A stretch of DNA of 15,345 nt from UBA7396 sp036172015 (GTDB lineage: Bacteria > Patescibacteriota > Gracilibacteria > BD1-5 > UBA6164). Made by a program: the position numbers and the translations under genes. How positions within the stretch are numbered: the first letter of the stretch is position 1; every line of letters starts with the position of its first letter. The DNA lies in assembly GCA_036172015.1 (NCBI GenBank), contig JAVHSE010000037.1, positions 1 through 15,345 on the forward strand, read 5' to 3'. The notes below the pieces were generated by a model. That model saw nothing but the letters and a program-made list of their open reading frames with translations, had not been told where the DNA came from and did no database searches. Shown here one piece after another: positions 7,472 to 15,345 of this stretch.

Positions 7472-9303
7472 AATTTATATAAAATCGAAACGAGCTCTTC
7501 CCTACTCAAAGGTTTATTTGGATAAAAATTATTATTTTTTATTTCTAGTAAATTATTTTTGATTGCATATTGAATATATTTATAAAACCAATCTGTTTTT
7601 TTTATATCATTGATATTCATATCTGTTTCTTCATTTGAAAGATTCACTCCAGCAAGAGTCAAAATAATTTTTAAACCTTCTACCCTCGATACACTACGAA
7701 ATGGAGCAAATTTTTTATTTTTGAGAGCGATGATTTTTTTCTCAATTGCTGCATTAAGGTAGGTATTTTCCCAAGAATTTGTCTTTATATCTGCAAATTT
7801 TGAAGATTGATTTTTTATAGGAGGTATATTATGAGTTCATAAAATAATTTTGAGTGCTTCAATTCTGGTAATATTATTTTTTGGACGAAAACTTCCATCA
7901 TGAAATCATGAAATAATATTTTTTTCTTTAAAATATTGTAATTCATTGATAAATATATAATCATCTCAAATATCAGAAAATAATGTTTGAGTTCATTTTT
8001 TTTCTTCTGATAAAATTCAACTTTGTGATACTATATTTTCCATTTCTCAAATTCATATTTCTTGATTTTGAGAAATATTTTCTCCTATTTCAGTTGATAT
8101 TTCAGGGGTTTTTGAAATATTTTCTAATGAAAGATCTAAATGTGATGATAAAATACTATCTGCATTTAAAGAACTTAATAATTCAACTTCTTGATGTACT
8201 ATTTCTTCTTTTTTTACTTCATTTCATAAAATAATAGAAGCTATTTCATCATTTTTTATTATTTCTGGATTTATAGTTTCTATTGGTTTTGTGTCAATAT
8301 TTATTTCATCTTTTTTTACTTCATCAATTTTTACTTCTTGTATTGAAATTGGTATATTTATTTCTTCGGAAGTTATTATTCAACTTTCTGTTTTATTTTC
8401 ATTCAAATATATAATTTCATCTTGTATTATGGTTTGATTTTCAGTATTTTTAGTCAAATACTCATTTACAAATTTCAAAGGATTGATAGTGTATAAAATT
8501 GCATTTTCTTTTCCTAATCAAATATTAACTCCATCAAAAAATCAAACATGAGCAAGTTTCATATCATTACTATTAAATGGCCAATATGGACTATATGGTG
8601 CTGTTTCTATATCAATTTGAAAATGAAGATGAGGAACTACTGCAGTTCCAGTTTTACCAACATATCAAATAATTTCTGCTTTTTTTATTTTTGTTCCGAC
8701 TTCAATAATAACTTGAGACATATGAGCATATAAACTATATATATTTCAAATATTTCCATTTGGTAATGGTACTCAATTATGTTTTATAAGAACATAATTT
8801 CAAAATCAACCGGATTGATATCCTGTATCAATTACGACTCCAGCAGCTATGTTTTTAATAGGAGTTCATTCTGGACTCATAATATCAACTCCAGGATGTG
8901 ATCAGGCAAATTCTTTATAATCAAAATTGTAATTTCATAAATACGGTACCGTAAAGATAAGTCTTTGACTAATGGTTTCAAAATATTCTTTACTTCCAGA
9001 TAATAAACCCTCTAAATCTTTCCCAAATATTTGAGGATTATATATTGGAGTTTTGATAAATGATTGCGAATCTATTTGTGAATATGTTCTTTGCCTTTCT
9101 GTATAGGTTAATTCGATTGGATTTGGAACAAATTCAATCGGATATATGGTTCCGTCAAATGTGTCAGAAGTAATATTTTTATAATCTAGAATAGAAGTAT
9201 ATAAAAAAGAGTTATTTACTCAGAGTAAATAAAATAAGAATAATCATAAAGTAAAAATGAATGAATGAATATAATATTTTTCTCAAATAGCCATAGAGTT
9301 CAT
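7459..9303 (-). CDS. M23 peptidase with three C-terminal SLH domains
   Basis: A 614-aa extracytoplasmic cell-wall hydrolase. In order: a hydrophobic helix (about residues 10-32) acting as signal or anchor; a LytM/M23 zinc-endopeptidase domain (about 110-235) with the metal/active-site residues His136 and Asp140 (HPGVD), His194 (YAHM) and the HLHF motif His225/His227; a long acidic Glu/Asn/Ile/Ser-rich linker (about 270-430); and three S-layer homology repeats (about 437-614), each with its typical aromatic-to-Leu-Ser-Arg-Glu style ending (RPKNNITRIEA, APFRSVSRVEG, YPNKPLSREEL). M23 enzymes cut peptidoglycan cross-bridges; SLH domains bind secondary cell-wall polymer. All catalytic residues seem intact. 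The start could instead be the ATG complementary to 9292-9294, three codons later. It follows the FtsW-like gene by 77 bp but has its own candidate promoter. Confidence 0.9.
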
Positions 9304-9336
9304 ATTTTTGTTTTTATTTTATATAAATACTTTTTT

Positions 9337-9365
9337 ATAATATCATATAATTTTTAAAAAAACAA
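9337..9365 (-). promoter_or_regulatory. Candidate promoter of the M23-SLH gene
   Basis: On the minus strand TTGTTT (complement of 9360-9365), a 17-bp spacer and TATTAT (complement of 9337-9342), 33 bp before the start codon. The rodA/ftsW-like stop lies only 16 bp upstream of it, and no strong terminator hairpin was seen between the two genes. Confidence 0.4.
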
Positions 9366-9380
9366 AAAAATGACTTCTTT

Positions 9381-10619
9381 TTAAAACATATTTATTTTTT
9401 CCCTTGAAAAATTGGATTGCGATTTATGATACATTTTTCATGATTTGGTTTCATCAATATACCTTGAAATATTGAGCAAAAGTCAAAGTCAAAAAATAAG
9501 CGAAATTAAACTTGATCATCCATAACTTATAAAAGGAAGTGTTAATCAAGTTAAAGGAATAATATTAAGATTTACTCCTATATTAACACAAGCTTGAGTT
9601 AATATCCAAGTCGTAATTCAAAAACTTGTATATTTCGCAAATAAATCTGCTGAATATAAAGATATTATAAATCATCTATATCCTATAAATGAATAAAATC
9701 ATAATAATATTAATCATCCTATAAATCATAATTCTTCAATTATAACAGAAAAAACAAAATCTCATTGCACTTCTGGAAGATATCAAAATTTTTGTATAGA
9801 ATTTCCAAATCATAACCCACTAAACCCTCAACTTCCAATAGCAATAATAGCTTGTTCAGTTTGATAATTAATAGTTTTATCTTTTATTTGTGTTTTTTCA
9901 TCAATAATAAAATTATCAATTCTATCAGTAATATATGATAATTTATTTTTTGTTGTAATATTGGTTTTATCATATTTTCAGAAATTATATACGAGTGAAA
10001 TTAAAATCATCCCCATAATAATAAAATATGATAAATATTTTATTTTCCCTCAAGCAATAAAAAACATCATCACCATAATAGGTCCAATAATCATAATAGA
10101 ACCAAAATCTGGTTGTAATCACAAAATAATGACAATTAAAAAAAGTAATCAAAAAAATGGAACAAATCCATCATTGAATGAAGATATTTTTTCTTTATAT
10201 TTTTTAAAATAAAATGCTAAAAATATAATTAAACTAAATTTTAAAAATTCTACTGGTTGTAATGAAGGAAGTCCGGGAATATTAATCCACCCAGTTGCTC
10301 CATTCAAAGTTTGTCCAAAAAATAATACATATAACATCAAAACTAAATTTCATAAAAGAATTTTTTTGGCATATTTTTCAAAAACATGATACGGAATTTT
10401 TACTAAAAAAAGCAATAAAATCATCGAAATAATGACATGAGTAATATTTCTAATAACATAAAAATAATTATAGGCTTCTGTAATAGTTCCTGCTTTTTCA
10501 AGAACACTCGTTACTCTAAAACTTGAATAGACAGAGACTGAACTAATCATAATCATTCCAAAAATAATGAGTGAAAAAACAGTAAAAAATAATTTATAAT
10601 CAACTTGTTTATTTAGCAT
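9381..10619 (-). CDS. ftsW: FtsW/RodA-family peptidoglycan glycosyltransferase (SEDS)
   Basis: A 412-aa polytopic membrane enzyme that polymerises lipid II into glycan strands with a partner class b PBP. Family marks in order: N-terminal helix pair; GATGWINIPG then QPVEFLKFSLIIFLA (the conserved GA..WI...QPxExxK region); GLQPDFGS, with the Asp-Phe-Gly typical of the family; GNSIQKFGYLPEVQGDFVFS then IIEELGFIGG (the conserved LPE...DF.F...EELG loop); and LPFISYGGSSL near the C-terminus. The GNSxQK-YLPE wording leans towards FtsW rather than RodA, but I would not insist on it. Many of these glycines are UGA. The ATG complementary to 10617-10619 gives the usual N-terminus; an in-frame TTG 14 codons upstream (complement of 10659-10661) would overlap the yggT end. 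It sits 31 bp after yggT, probably in the same operon. Confidence 0.9.
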
Positions 10620-10650
10620 AAAAGATACAATATAAATAAATTTTAAAATA

Positions 10651-10941
10651 CTACCTTCCAAGAAGTTGTATCATTTTAGAAATTTCTGGGAAAAATACGA
10701 CTAATAATCATTGAAAAAAAGAAATTCAAATAAGAATTATTATAGGAGTAAAATCCATCATTCAAATCGTTGTAGGAATATTTTTTTTAATAAAAGCATA
10801 TACTGGATCTAAAATATTTGAAATAAATTTTGGTCTCAATTGAATTTGAAAAATAGTAAGCCAAGAAAGAATTACATCAATAAAAACAATCATTCCTAAT
10901 AATTCAAAAAATATATACAATCAAAAAATGATGTTTGTCAT
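10651..10941 (-). CDS. yggT: YggT/YlmG-family membrane protein
   Basis: A 96-aa membrane protein with two hydrophobic segments, the normal architecture of YggT. Between them lies the family signature: a VILSW end to the first helix, then the ILDPVYAFIKKNIPTTIGMMDFTPIIIL stretch (conserved DPxxxxxRxxxPxxGxxDxSPxxxx), seen at about residues 44-75. YggT/YlmG proteins are linked to cell division and membrane organisation and often sit beside sepF/ftsZ-type genes; placement directly before an FtsW/RodA gene fits this. The conserved Gly before the Met-Met-Asp is UGA. It ends in TAG, unlike most neighbours. Confidence 0.88.
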
Positions 10942-10963
10942 AGTTAAAAGTTAGCAATAAATA

Positions 10964-11092
10964 TTAAAAAAATATATCTAATATAATTTCTAAAAGCCAT
11001 AATATTAATGTAATTGGGAAAAAAATAATTTTTATAACCTTATAAAAAATATCTAAAAAATTATTTATTTTTTCGTTATTTTTATTATCCAT
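10964..11092 (-). CDS. Small single-helix membrane protein (42 aa)
   Basis: A short ORF of 42 residues: a polar N-terminus (MDNKNNEKINN) followed by a nearly continuous hydrophobic/aromatic helix (about 20-42, containing IIFFPITLILWLLEII). It contains no TGA codon, so it is open in either code. It fits exactly between rnc (7 bp after its stop) and yggT (22 bp before its start) on the same strand, which supports a real gene in this tight operon. No family recognised; possibly a small partner of the membrane proteins that follow. Confidence 0.6.
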   Translation of the reverse strand: MDNKNNEKINNFLDIFYKVIKIIFFPITLILWLLEIILDIFF

Positions 11093-11098
11093 ATTTTT

Positions 11099-11839
11099 TT
11101 ATTTTAATTTAATAGTTTCTTTTTTTAAAAATGCATTTTTTGCTGCATCTTCTTGAGATTTTTTCTTACTGGAACCATTTCCAGTTCCAATTAAAGTTTC
11201 ATGTAAAAATACTCCCGAGGTATAATTTTTATCATGATCAAGTCAAGAATCTTCTAAAACTTTGTATTCAGGAGTAATACTAAAAACTCTTTGAGTATAT
11301 TCTTGCAAAAGTGATTTATAATCCTTGAGTAAATCATTATTTATAATATTTTCTAATTGAGAATAAATATTTTGCAAAATAAATCTATTTACTTCTTCGT
11401 ATCATAAATCTAAGTAAATAGCTCAAATAAAAGCTTCTACACAATTAGCAAGTAAATAATCATTATTTCTTCATCATCCAAGTTCTTCTCATTTTCAAAG
11501 TATGAGATACTCTTGAAATCATAATTTTTTTGCTACATTTGCGAGATGTTTTCACTTCACTATTGAACTTCTATAATCAGTAAGATCTCATTCAGGTTTA
11601 TGTGGATAATCAATAAATAATTTTGAAGTAATAGAGAGTTCTAAAACAGCATCTCATAAAAATTCAAGTCTTTCATTGTGTTCAGGAGAAAGATCTGGTT
11701 TTTCATTTACGAGTGAACGATGTACAAAAGCAAGTAAATAATTGTTTAATTCATTTGGAATAATAGATAAATTATCGAGTAATTTAGTAATTTTATTAAT
11801 ATATACCTCATTTTCAATAAGTTTTTTTGTTGGAACCAT
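11099..11839 (-). CDS. rnc: Ribonuclease III
   Basis: Double-strand-specific endoribonuclease for rRNA and mRNA processing, 246 aa. The catalytic domain shows the signature NERLEFLGDAVLEL (residues 55-68) with Glu59 and Asp63; its Gly62 is UGA. Further marks are DLTDYRSSIV and the second metal-site helix LANCVEAFIGAIYLD with Glu135. There, the usual Asp (E. coli D114) is Asn132. The C-terminal ~70 residues form a double-stranded RNA-binding domain (TPEYKV...GTGNGSSKKKSQEDAAKNAF). The start chosen is the ATG just before the conserved first helix. An ATG at 11948-11950 in the same frame would add 37 odd residues, but it starts 8 bp after the nusB terminator, leaving no room for a promoter. A usual partner of rpmF/nusB genes. 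Confidence 0.93.
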
Positions 11840-11957
11840 ATTTTTGATATTTTTAAAAAAAATAGTATTTTTTAAAAAACAAAAGATATAAAATAAATAC
11901 TCTTTTATCTTGTATCTTTTATTTTTTATAAGTAAATTATTTATAATCATTTTTGAA

Positions 11958-11994
11958 AAAAAATAAAGTATTTTTATAAAATACTTTATTTTTT
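11958..11994. terminator. Terminator hairpin after nusB
   Basis: Inverted repeat: arm 11958-11974 pairs with 11978-11994, with a three-base loop, core AAAGTATTTT / AAAATACTTT and A/T runs outside. The nusB stop (complement of 11986-11988) lies inside the stem. On the minus strand the hairpin is followed by a T-tract. Confidence 0.8.
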
Positions 11995-12462
11995 AAAAAA
12001 TGATGTTCTATTTTCTATTTTTGAAAAATTTCATAATTTACTTTTTAATTCATCAATATTATTGATAATATTATTTAATACCCCATTGACCATTTTTTTT
12101 GAGCTATCGTCTCCATATACTTTTGCTATTTCAATCGCTTCATTGAGAGAAACTTTAAGAGGAATTTCTTCTGAAAAAAATAATATTTCTGTACAACAAA
12201 TAAAGATTGGTAATACATAGGATACATCCATGTTTTCTATATCAAATTTTGGAGCATACATATGAATAATTTCAATAAGAAATTGTTCATTATCAAGAAT
12301 CAGCTGAAACATATTTTTTAAATATTCTTCATCAATTTCCGCATTGAACACTCAAGAAAAAAATGCCTCTCTAAAAGTCATTTCCTCTATTTTAGAAAAA
12401 GTAGAAGCATAAAGCATTTGATAGAGAAATTTTCTAGTTCTGGCACGAGAAAAATTTGACAT
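11986..12462 (-). CDS. nusB: Transcription antitermination factor NusB
   Basis: RNA-binding all-helical protein that, with NusE/S10, recognises boxA and keeps RNA polymerase elongating through rRNA operons. The 158-aa product has the family N-terminus (SRARTRKFLYQMLYAS, equivalent to RxxARexxLQxLYA) and the diagnostic C-terminal helix pair: PLKVSLNEAIEIAKVYG followed by SSKKMVNGVLNNI. Two UGA glycines occur, one near residue 36 and one near the C-terminus. Reading the second as a stop would remove the last 15 residues (GNFSKIENRTSFFKK). The real TAA lies within the downstream hairpin. Second gene of an rpmF-nusB-rnc series on the minus strand. Confidence 0.92.
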
Positions 12463-12495
12463 AATAATTTATTAAAAAATAGATATTTGTATAAA

Positions 12496-12532
12496 ATCAA
12501 AATCGGTCTTTAAAATAAAGGCCGATTTTGAT
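12496..12532 (-). terminator. GC-containing hairpin between rpmF and nusB
   Basis: A 17-bp stem pairs 12496-12512 with 12516-12532, with one G-U pair and a three-base loop; the centre reads ATCGGTCTTT / AAAGGCCGAT. It is the strongest stem in the window by GC content. On the minus strand it follows the rpmF stop by 13 bp and ends in TTTTAT, so it is probably the rpmF terminator, perhaps partial, with read-through into nusB. The remaining bases of this 83-bp spacer show nothing else. Confidence 0.8.
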
Positions 12533-12545
12533 ATATAAACAAGCA

Positions 12546-12770
12546 TTATATTCTCGTTACTGTTTTCTTTTTTGTTTTCACAGTGAATACTTGTCTTCCT
12601 TTATAAGTACCATCAAGTCTTGCAAAGTGTGACATTCCAACTGCTTCTCCAGCTTCGTTGTATTGTAATTGAACTCTATTTAAAAGTTTTTTTGCAGATA
12701 ATTTTATCCAGTTGGTAGTTCTTCTTTTTGTTCTCGTTTTAGAGACTTTCTTTTTTGGTGCAAAAGTCAT
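12546..12770 (-). CDS. rpmF: 50S ribosomal protein bL32, cysteine-free form
   Basis: Small, very basic ribosomal protein of 74 aa. The N-terminus (APKKKVSKTRTKRRTTNW) matches bL32, and the C-terminal YKGRQV motif is its most recognisable element. bL32 usually has two Cys pairs forming a zinc ribbon; here they are absent, with His-Phe and Thr-rich sequence in their place, and the protein extends slightly past YKGRQV with a basic tail (FTVKTKKKTVTRI). It has no TGA codon. It has its own candidate promoter and leads the nusB-rnc series, echoing the common rpmF-rnc association in bacteria. Confidence 0.85.
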   Translation of the reverse strand: MTFAPKKKVSKTRTKRRTTNWIKLSAKKLLNRVQLQYNEAGEAVGMSHFARLDGTYKGRQVFTVKTKKKTVTRI

Positions 12771-12801
12771 AATTTCAAATTATTAAAATAAATACTGAGT
12801 G

Positions 12802-12828
12802 ATTATATATTTTTTTCAAATAAATCAA
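12802..12828 (-). promoter_or_regulatory. Candidate promoter of rpmF
   Basis: On the minus strand TTGATT (complement of 12823-12828), a 15-bp spacer and a consensus TATAAT (complement of 12802-12807), about 30 bp before the rpmF ATG. The spacer is short, but the -10 is perfect and this is the only good candidate in the 81-bp gap. Confidence 0.45.
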
Positions 12829-12851
12829 ATTATTTTTTGAGATTTTATAAA

Positions 12852-15345
12852 TTATTTCAAATATTCATCTAAATAAGTTTTAATCTTATTTTCAGTGAGT
12901 AAAATTTTGATTTTTTCATAATATTTTTTGTTATTATTTTCAAAATCATTTCTCCAATTTGGATATGTTTCATCTAAATAATCAAAAATAATAAGTTGTA
13001 TTGAACTCAGTGGAATAGAATAAAATATTATAGAAGAAGGAACTTCTCATATCAAATTATCAGTATCAATTTTTACAGCATGCAAAGTTTCATAGACTTT
13101 TTCAAAAATTTGTTGTATATTCTTTTCCATTTTTTGAGTTTCCGATAAACTTGGATTCAGATATATTTTTTCTAAACTTCCCCATTGTCTTACAGGAGTT
13201 ATGGCAAGTATATCTATATAATTAGGTATATTTGCTGCTTTTATTTTTTTTGCAATATGTATTGCTATATCTAATTCTTTTTCATAGAAAATTCTGAGTT
13301 TTTTATATTCTTCCGGATCATTTTTTTCTATAGTTTGGTAATAATCGTATAAAGCCTTATCACCAGTTCTAAATAAAGTAGCTTTTATTTCATGAATACT
13401 CATTCCATCAGTTAAATATGCTAGTATCTCATCTTTTGCATCTGATAATACATCTCAATTCTGATGATCTGGCATCAATATTTGATTATCCATATGTTTT
13501 GTTTCATGAAGTTGAGTAATTTTTCAATAAGCATTTCATTCTTTTTTCCCATTTACAACAGAAATAGTTCAATTCAAATCTTGAATTTGTGCCCATGGTG
13601 AAGCAAATCATCAACTTGATGGTGAATTTTTTGCTTTTTCTTCATTTCAAAAAGCACGAATAAGTTTATAATCATCTTCATTATCTATATAAAAAGTAAA
13701 ATTTGCACCATCTATATCGACAGTAATTTCTCATTTCAGTTTTGAAATATCTATTCAATAAGCATCTACTATGAGTTGTTTTGGATTATTTTTATATTGA
13801 GGATTATTGAAATATTTATGAACTTTACATTTTTTATCAATATATTTTCTTATACTCATTATGATTTGTTTTCTTTGTGGAATAGATAAATGATGAAATT
13901 GCAACTCAAATTCATGTATCAATGAATCAACTATAAAATCAGGTGTATCATTTTGATAATCAAATTTTTCTGCTGATTTTTTTATTTCAGTTGGAAAACT
14001 TGCCATAATATCAAGTTGTTCTTTTAATTTATCTTTCCAAATTTTCATAGCTTTTTGTTTATCTGATGGAGAAAGTTTTTTTATATATTCCAGTCAAGTT
14101 TTTGGATTAAATTTTTCTTCAAAATTCAATAATCAAGAAAATCTTTCAAAAAGTGGATTTTTTTGAGCTATATCTCTGAGTTCATTGAAGTCAACCATAT
14201 CCGATGGATTTCATGCTGGTAATTGAATGCTTTCTGATTTTTTCGCTTCTTTTACTTCTAATATTTTGTAATAATCATGTATTGCATTTTCGATCTCTGA
14301 TTTTGATTTTGTTTCGTCAAAAATAACTTTTCATAAATCAAAAAATCAATTTTCTGAAAGATATGCTATATTTCAATATGTATTATCATAAATTACTTGA
14401 TCTAATAAAGTGTCACTAATATTTTTTTTAAGTAAATTCTCAACTAATTTATATTTATCTGGTAACGATAGATTATTCCATCAAAGTTCCATTCACAATA
14501 AATCATATTTTTCAGAAATTTTTGTATCATGTTTTTCAAAAATTTTTAGAAGTAATTTAAAATCTTCTCAATTATTAGGAATTCTATATCACATATCATG
14601 AATCATTCTAAAAAGAATTTTATTATCTGATTGATTAATAAGTATATTTCTTAATTCATTATTACGAAGTAACTTTTCATATCCATATAATATACTCGAA
14701 GGTCAAAATTTTTCATCTCATTTTGAAAATGAAAAATTTGGATTCAATTTTAGTATTTCTATATAACTAGATATATTTCATTCCATCATAAATGATGATT
14801 CTGTTTTTAATAATAAATCTACATCTGAAGATATATTATTATATTTTTCAGAATTTTTAGAAATTCATAAAGATTGACATACCTCCATGGAATATTTTTC
14901 AAGCAATTTTGAGAATTCGATATTTCGTAGTATCTTTTCTGGTTTTATCTTAGGAATAGCTTGTCTTTTTTGCTTTGTGAGAACTTTCGTAGTATTTGGA
15001 AATGTATCAGCAACTTTTTGAGTTCATTTGTTCGCTCAATTTTTAATTTTCTCAAGCAAATCAGTAACTTTAGGAATCACTCCTTTCATCATCTCCAGCA
15101 TTTTCATCACCTTTTCATTTTTTCCTAATTCAACAAGTCAGCTTCATTTTGAAAGTTTTTCTATTATTTGTCATAATTTTATCATTGCTTTTGCCAATTT
15201 CGGTCATTTTGCGAGTTTTGCTAATCATCATCACACTATGGTTACTCCAAGTACTCCAGTAAAATATCCAAACATATTTTCTCATATCCCTTGTAAACTT
15301 CCATCAAAATTGATTCCAGCATTTGCTTGTTTCATATCGTCATAT
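12852..15345 (-). CDS. Large protein with HETKH zinc-peptidase motif (N-terminus beyond window)
   Basis: The last 830 residues of a large protein; its start lies past the right edge. I recognise no full-length family. Numbering from the window edge: residues 20-60 are Gly-rich and hydrophobic (YFTGVLGVTIVGGGLAKLAKG), possibly membrane-associated. About 60-130 is lysine-rich and helical. About 130-540 is a long helical, charged region with little else to recognise. At 613-617 stands HETKH, a zinc-metallopeptidase HExxH motif, inside a plausible helix (GKITQLHETKHMDN). About 22 residues later DEILAYLTDG supplies acidic residues that could be the third ligand, as in gluzincin-type enzymes. The C-terminal ~190 residues are helical and charged. 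In-frame TGAs are numerous and no TAA/TAG interrupts the frame until 12852-12854. Enzyme activity is a prediction from the motif only. Confidence 0.75.

Noticed and set aside
9961..10212. Open frame on the + strand inside the FtsW/RodA gene
   Set aside because: It is antisense to a clearly conserved gene, low complexity in Ile/Lys, with no promoter or family features.
10617..10661. TTG start for the FtsW-like protein 14 codons upstream
   Set aside because: It would overlap the yggT end and add residues not typical of the family; an ATG is available at the expected place.
11840..11950. 37-residue N-terminal extension of RNase III
   Set aside because: Low-complexity Ile/Lys/Phe sequence unlike the family, beginning 8 bp after the nusB terminator; kept only as a note.
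1..15345. UGA = Trp (Mycoplasma-type code)
   Set aside because: TGA sits in Gly-loop motifs where Trp would destroy function, and true Trp positions use TGG.

Overview
The window reads sensibly only if UGA encodes glycine (translation table 25), so it most likely comes from a Candidatus Gracilibacteria or Absconditabacteria (SR1) member of the CPR/Patescibacteria. With the standard code nearly every gene is chopped into short pieces by in-frame TGA. With UGA = Gly, those TGAs fall on invariant glycines: the Rossmann loop and the NADPH loop of thioredoxin reductase, the RNase III signature, the glycine before the type IV prepilin cleavage site, and the Gly of an LPxTG sortase motif. Conserved tryptophans still use TGG. 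The DNA is very AT-rich, spacers are short, and several stop codons lie inside terminator stems, all typical of a small streamlined genome. I cannot decide between the two lineages from this window.

Layout. 1-1435 (- strand): superoxide dismutase followed by thioredoxin reductase (C-terminus beyond the window), an oxidative-stress pair. 1611-2120 (+): short LemA-like membrane protein, ending in a perfect 46-bp palindromic terminator. 2142-2944 (-): secreted LPQTG surface protein with an 18-bp tandem repeat interrupted by a 100-N assembly gap. 3051-3620 (+): type IV pilin-like protein. 3629-5110 (-): Wzx-type polysaccharide flippase. 5181-6731 (+): membrane-anchored TPR protein. 6816-7433 (+): unrecognised 205-aa protein. 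7459-9303 (-): M23 peptidase fused to three SLH domains. 9381-11092 (-): FtsW/RodA-family protein, YggT and a 42-aa membrane peptide. 11099-12770 (-): rnc, nusB and rpmF. 12852-15345 (-): C-terminal 830 residues of a large unrecognised protein with an HETKH zinc-peptidase motif.

Functionally, the left and middle parts form a cell-surface block: a sortase substrate, a pilin, a glycan flippase and an SLH-anchored cell-wall hydrolase. The right part is a housekeeping block of cell-wall synthesis/division (FtsW-like, YggT) and RNA/ribosome genes (RNase III, NusB, bL32). The surface block fits an organism that lives attached to other cells, but that lifestyle is inferred from the lineage and not shown here. 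The least explained items are the HETKH protein, the TPR protein and the 205-aa protein. No tRNA, rRNA, CRISPR array, transposase or integrase was seen, and no gene-free stretch exceeds 300 bases; the longest is the 175-bp sod/lemA-like spacer.
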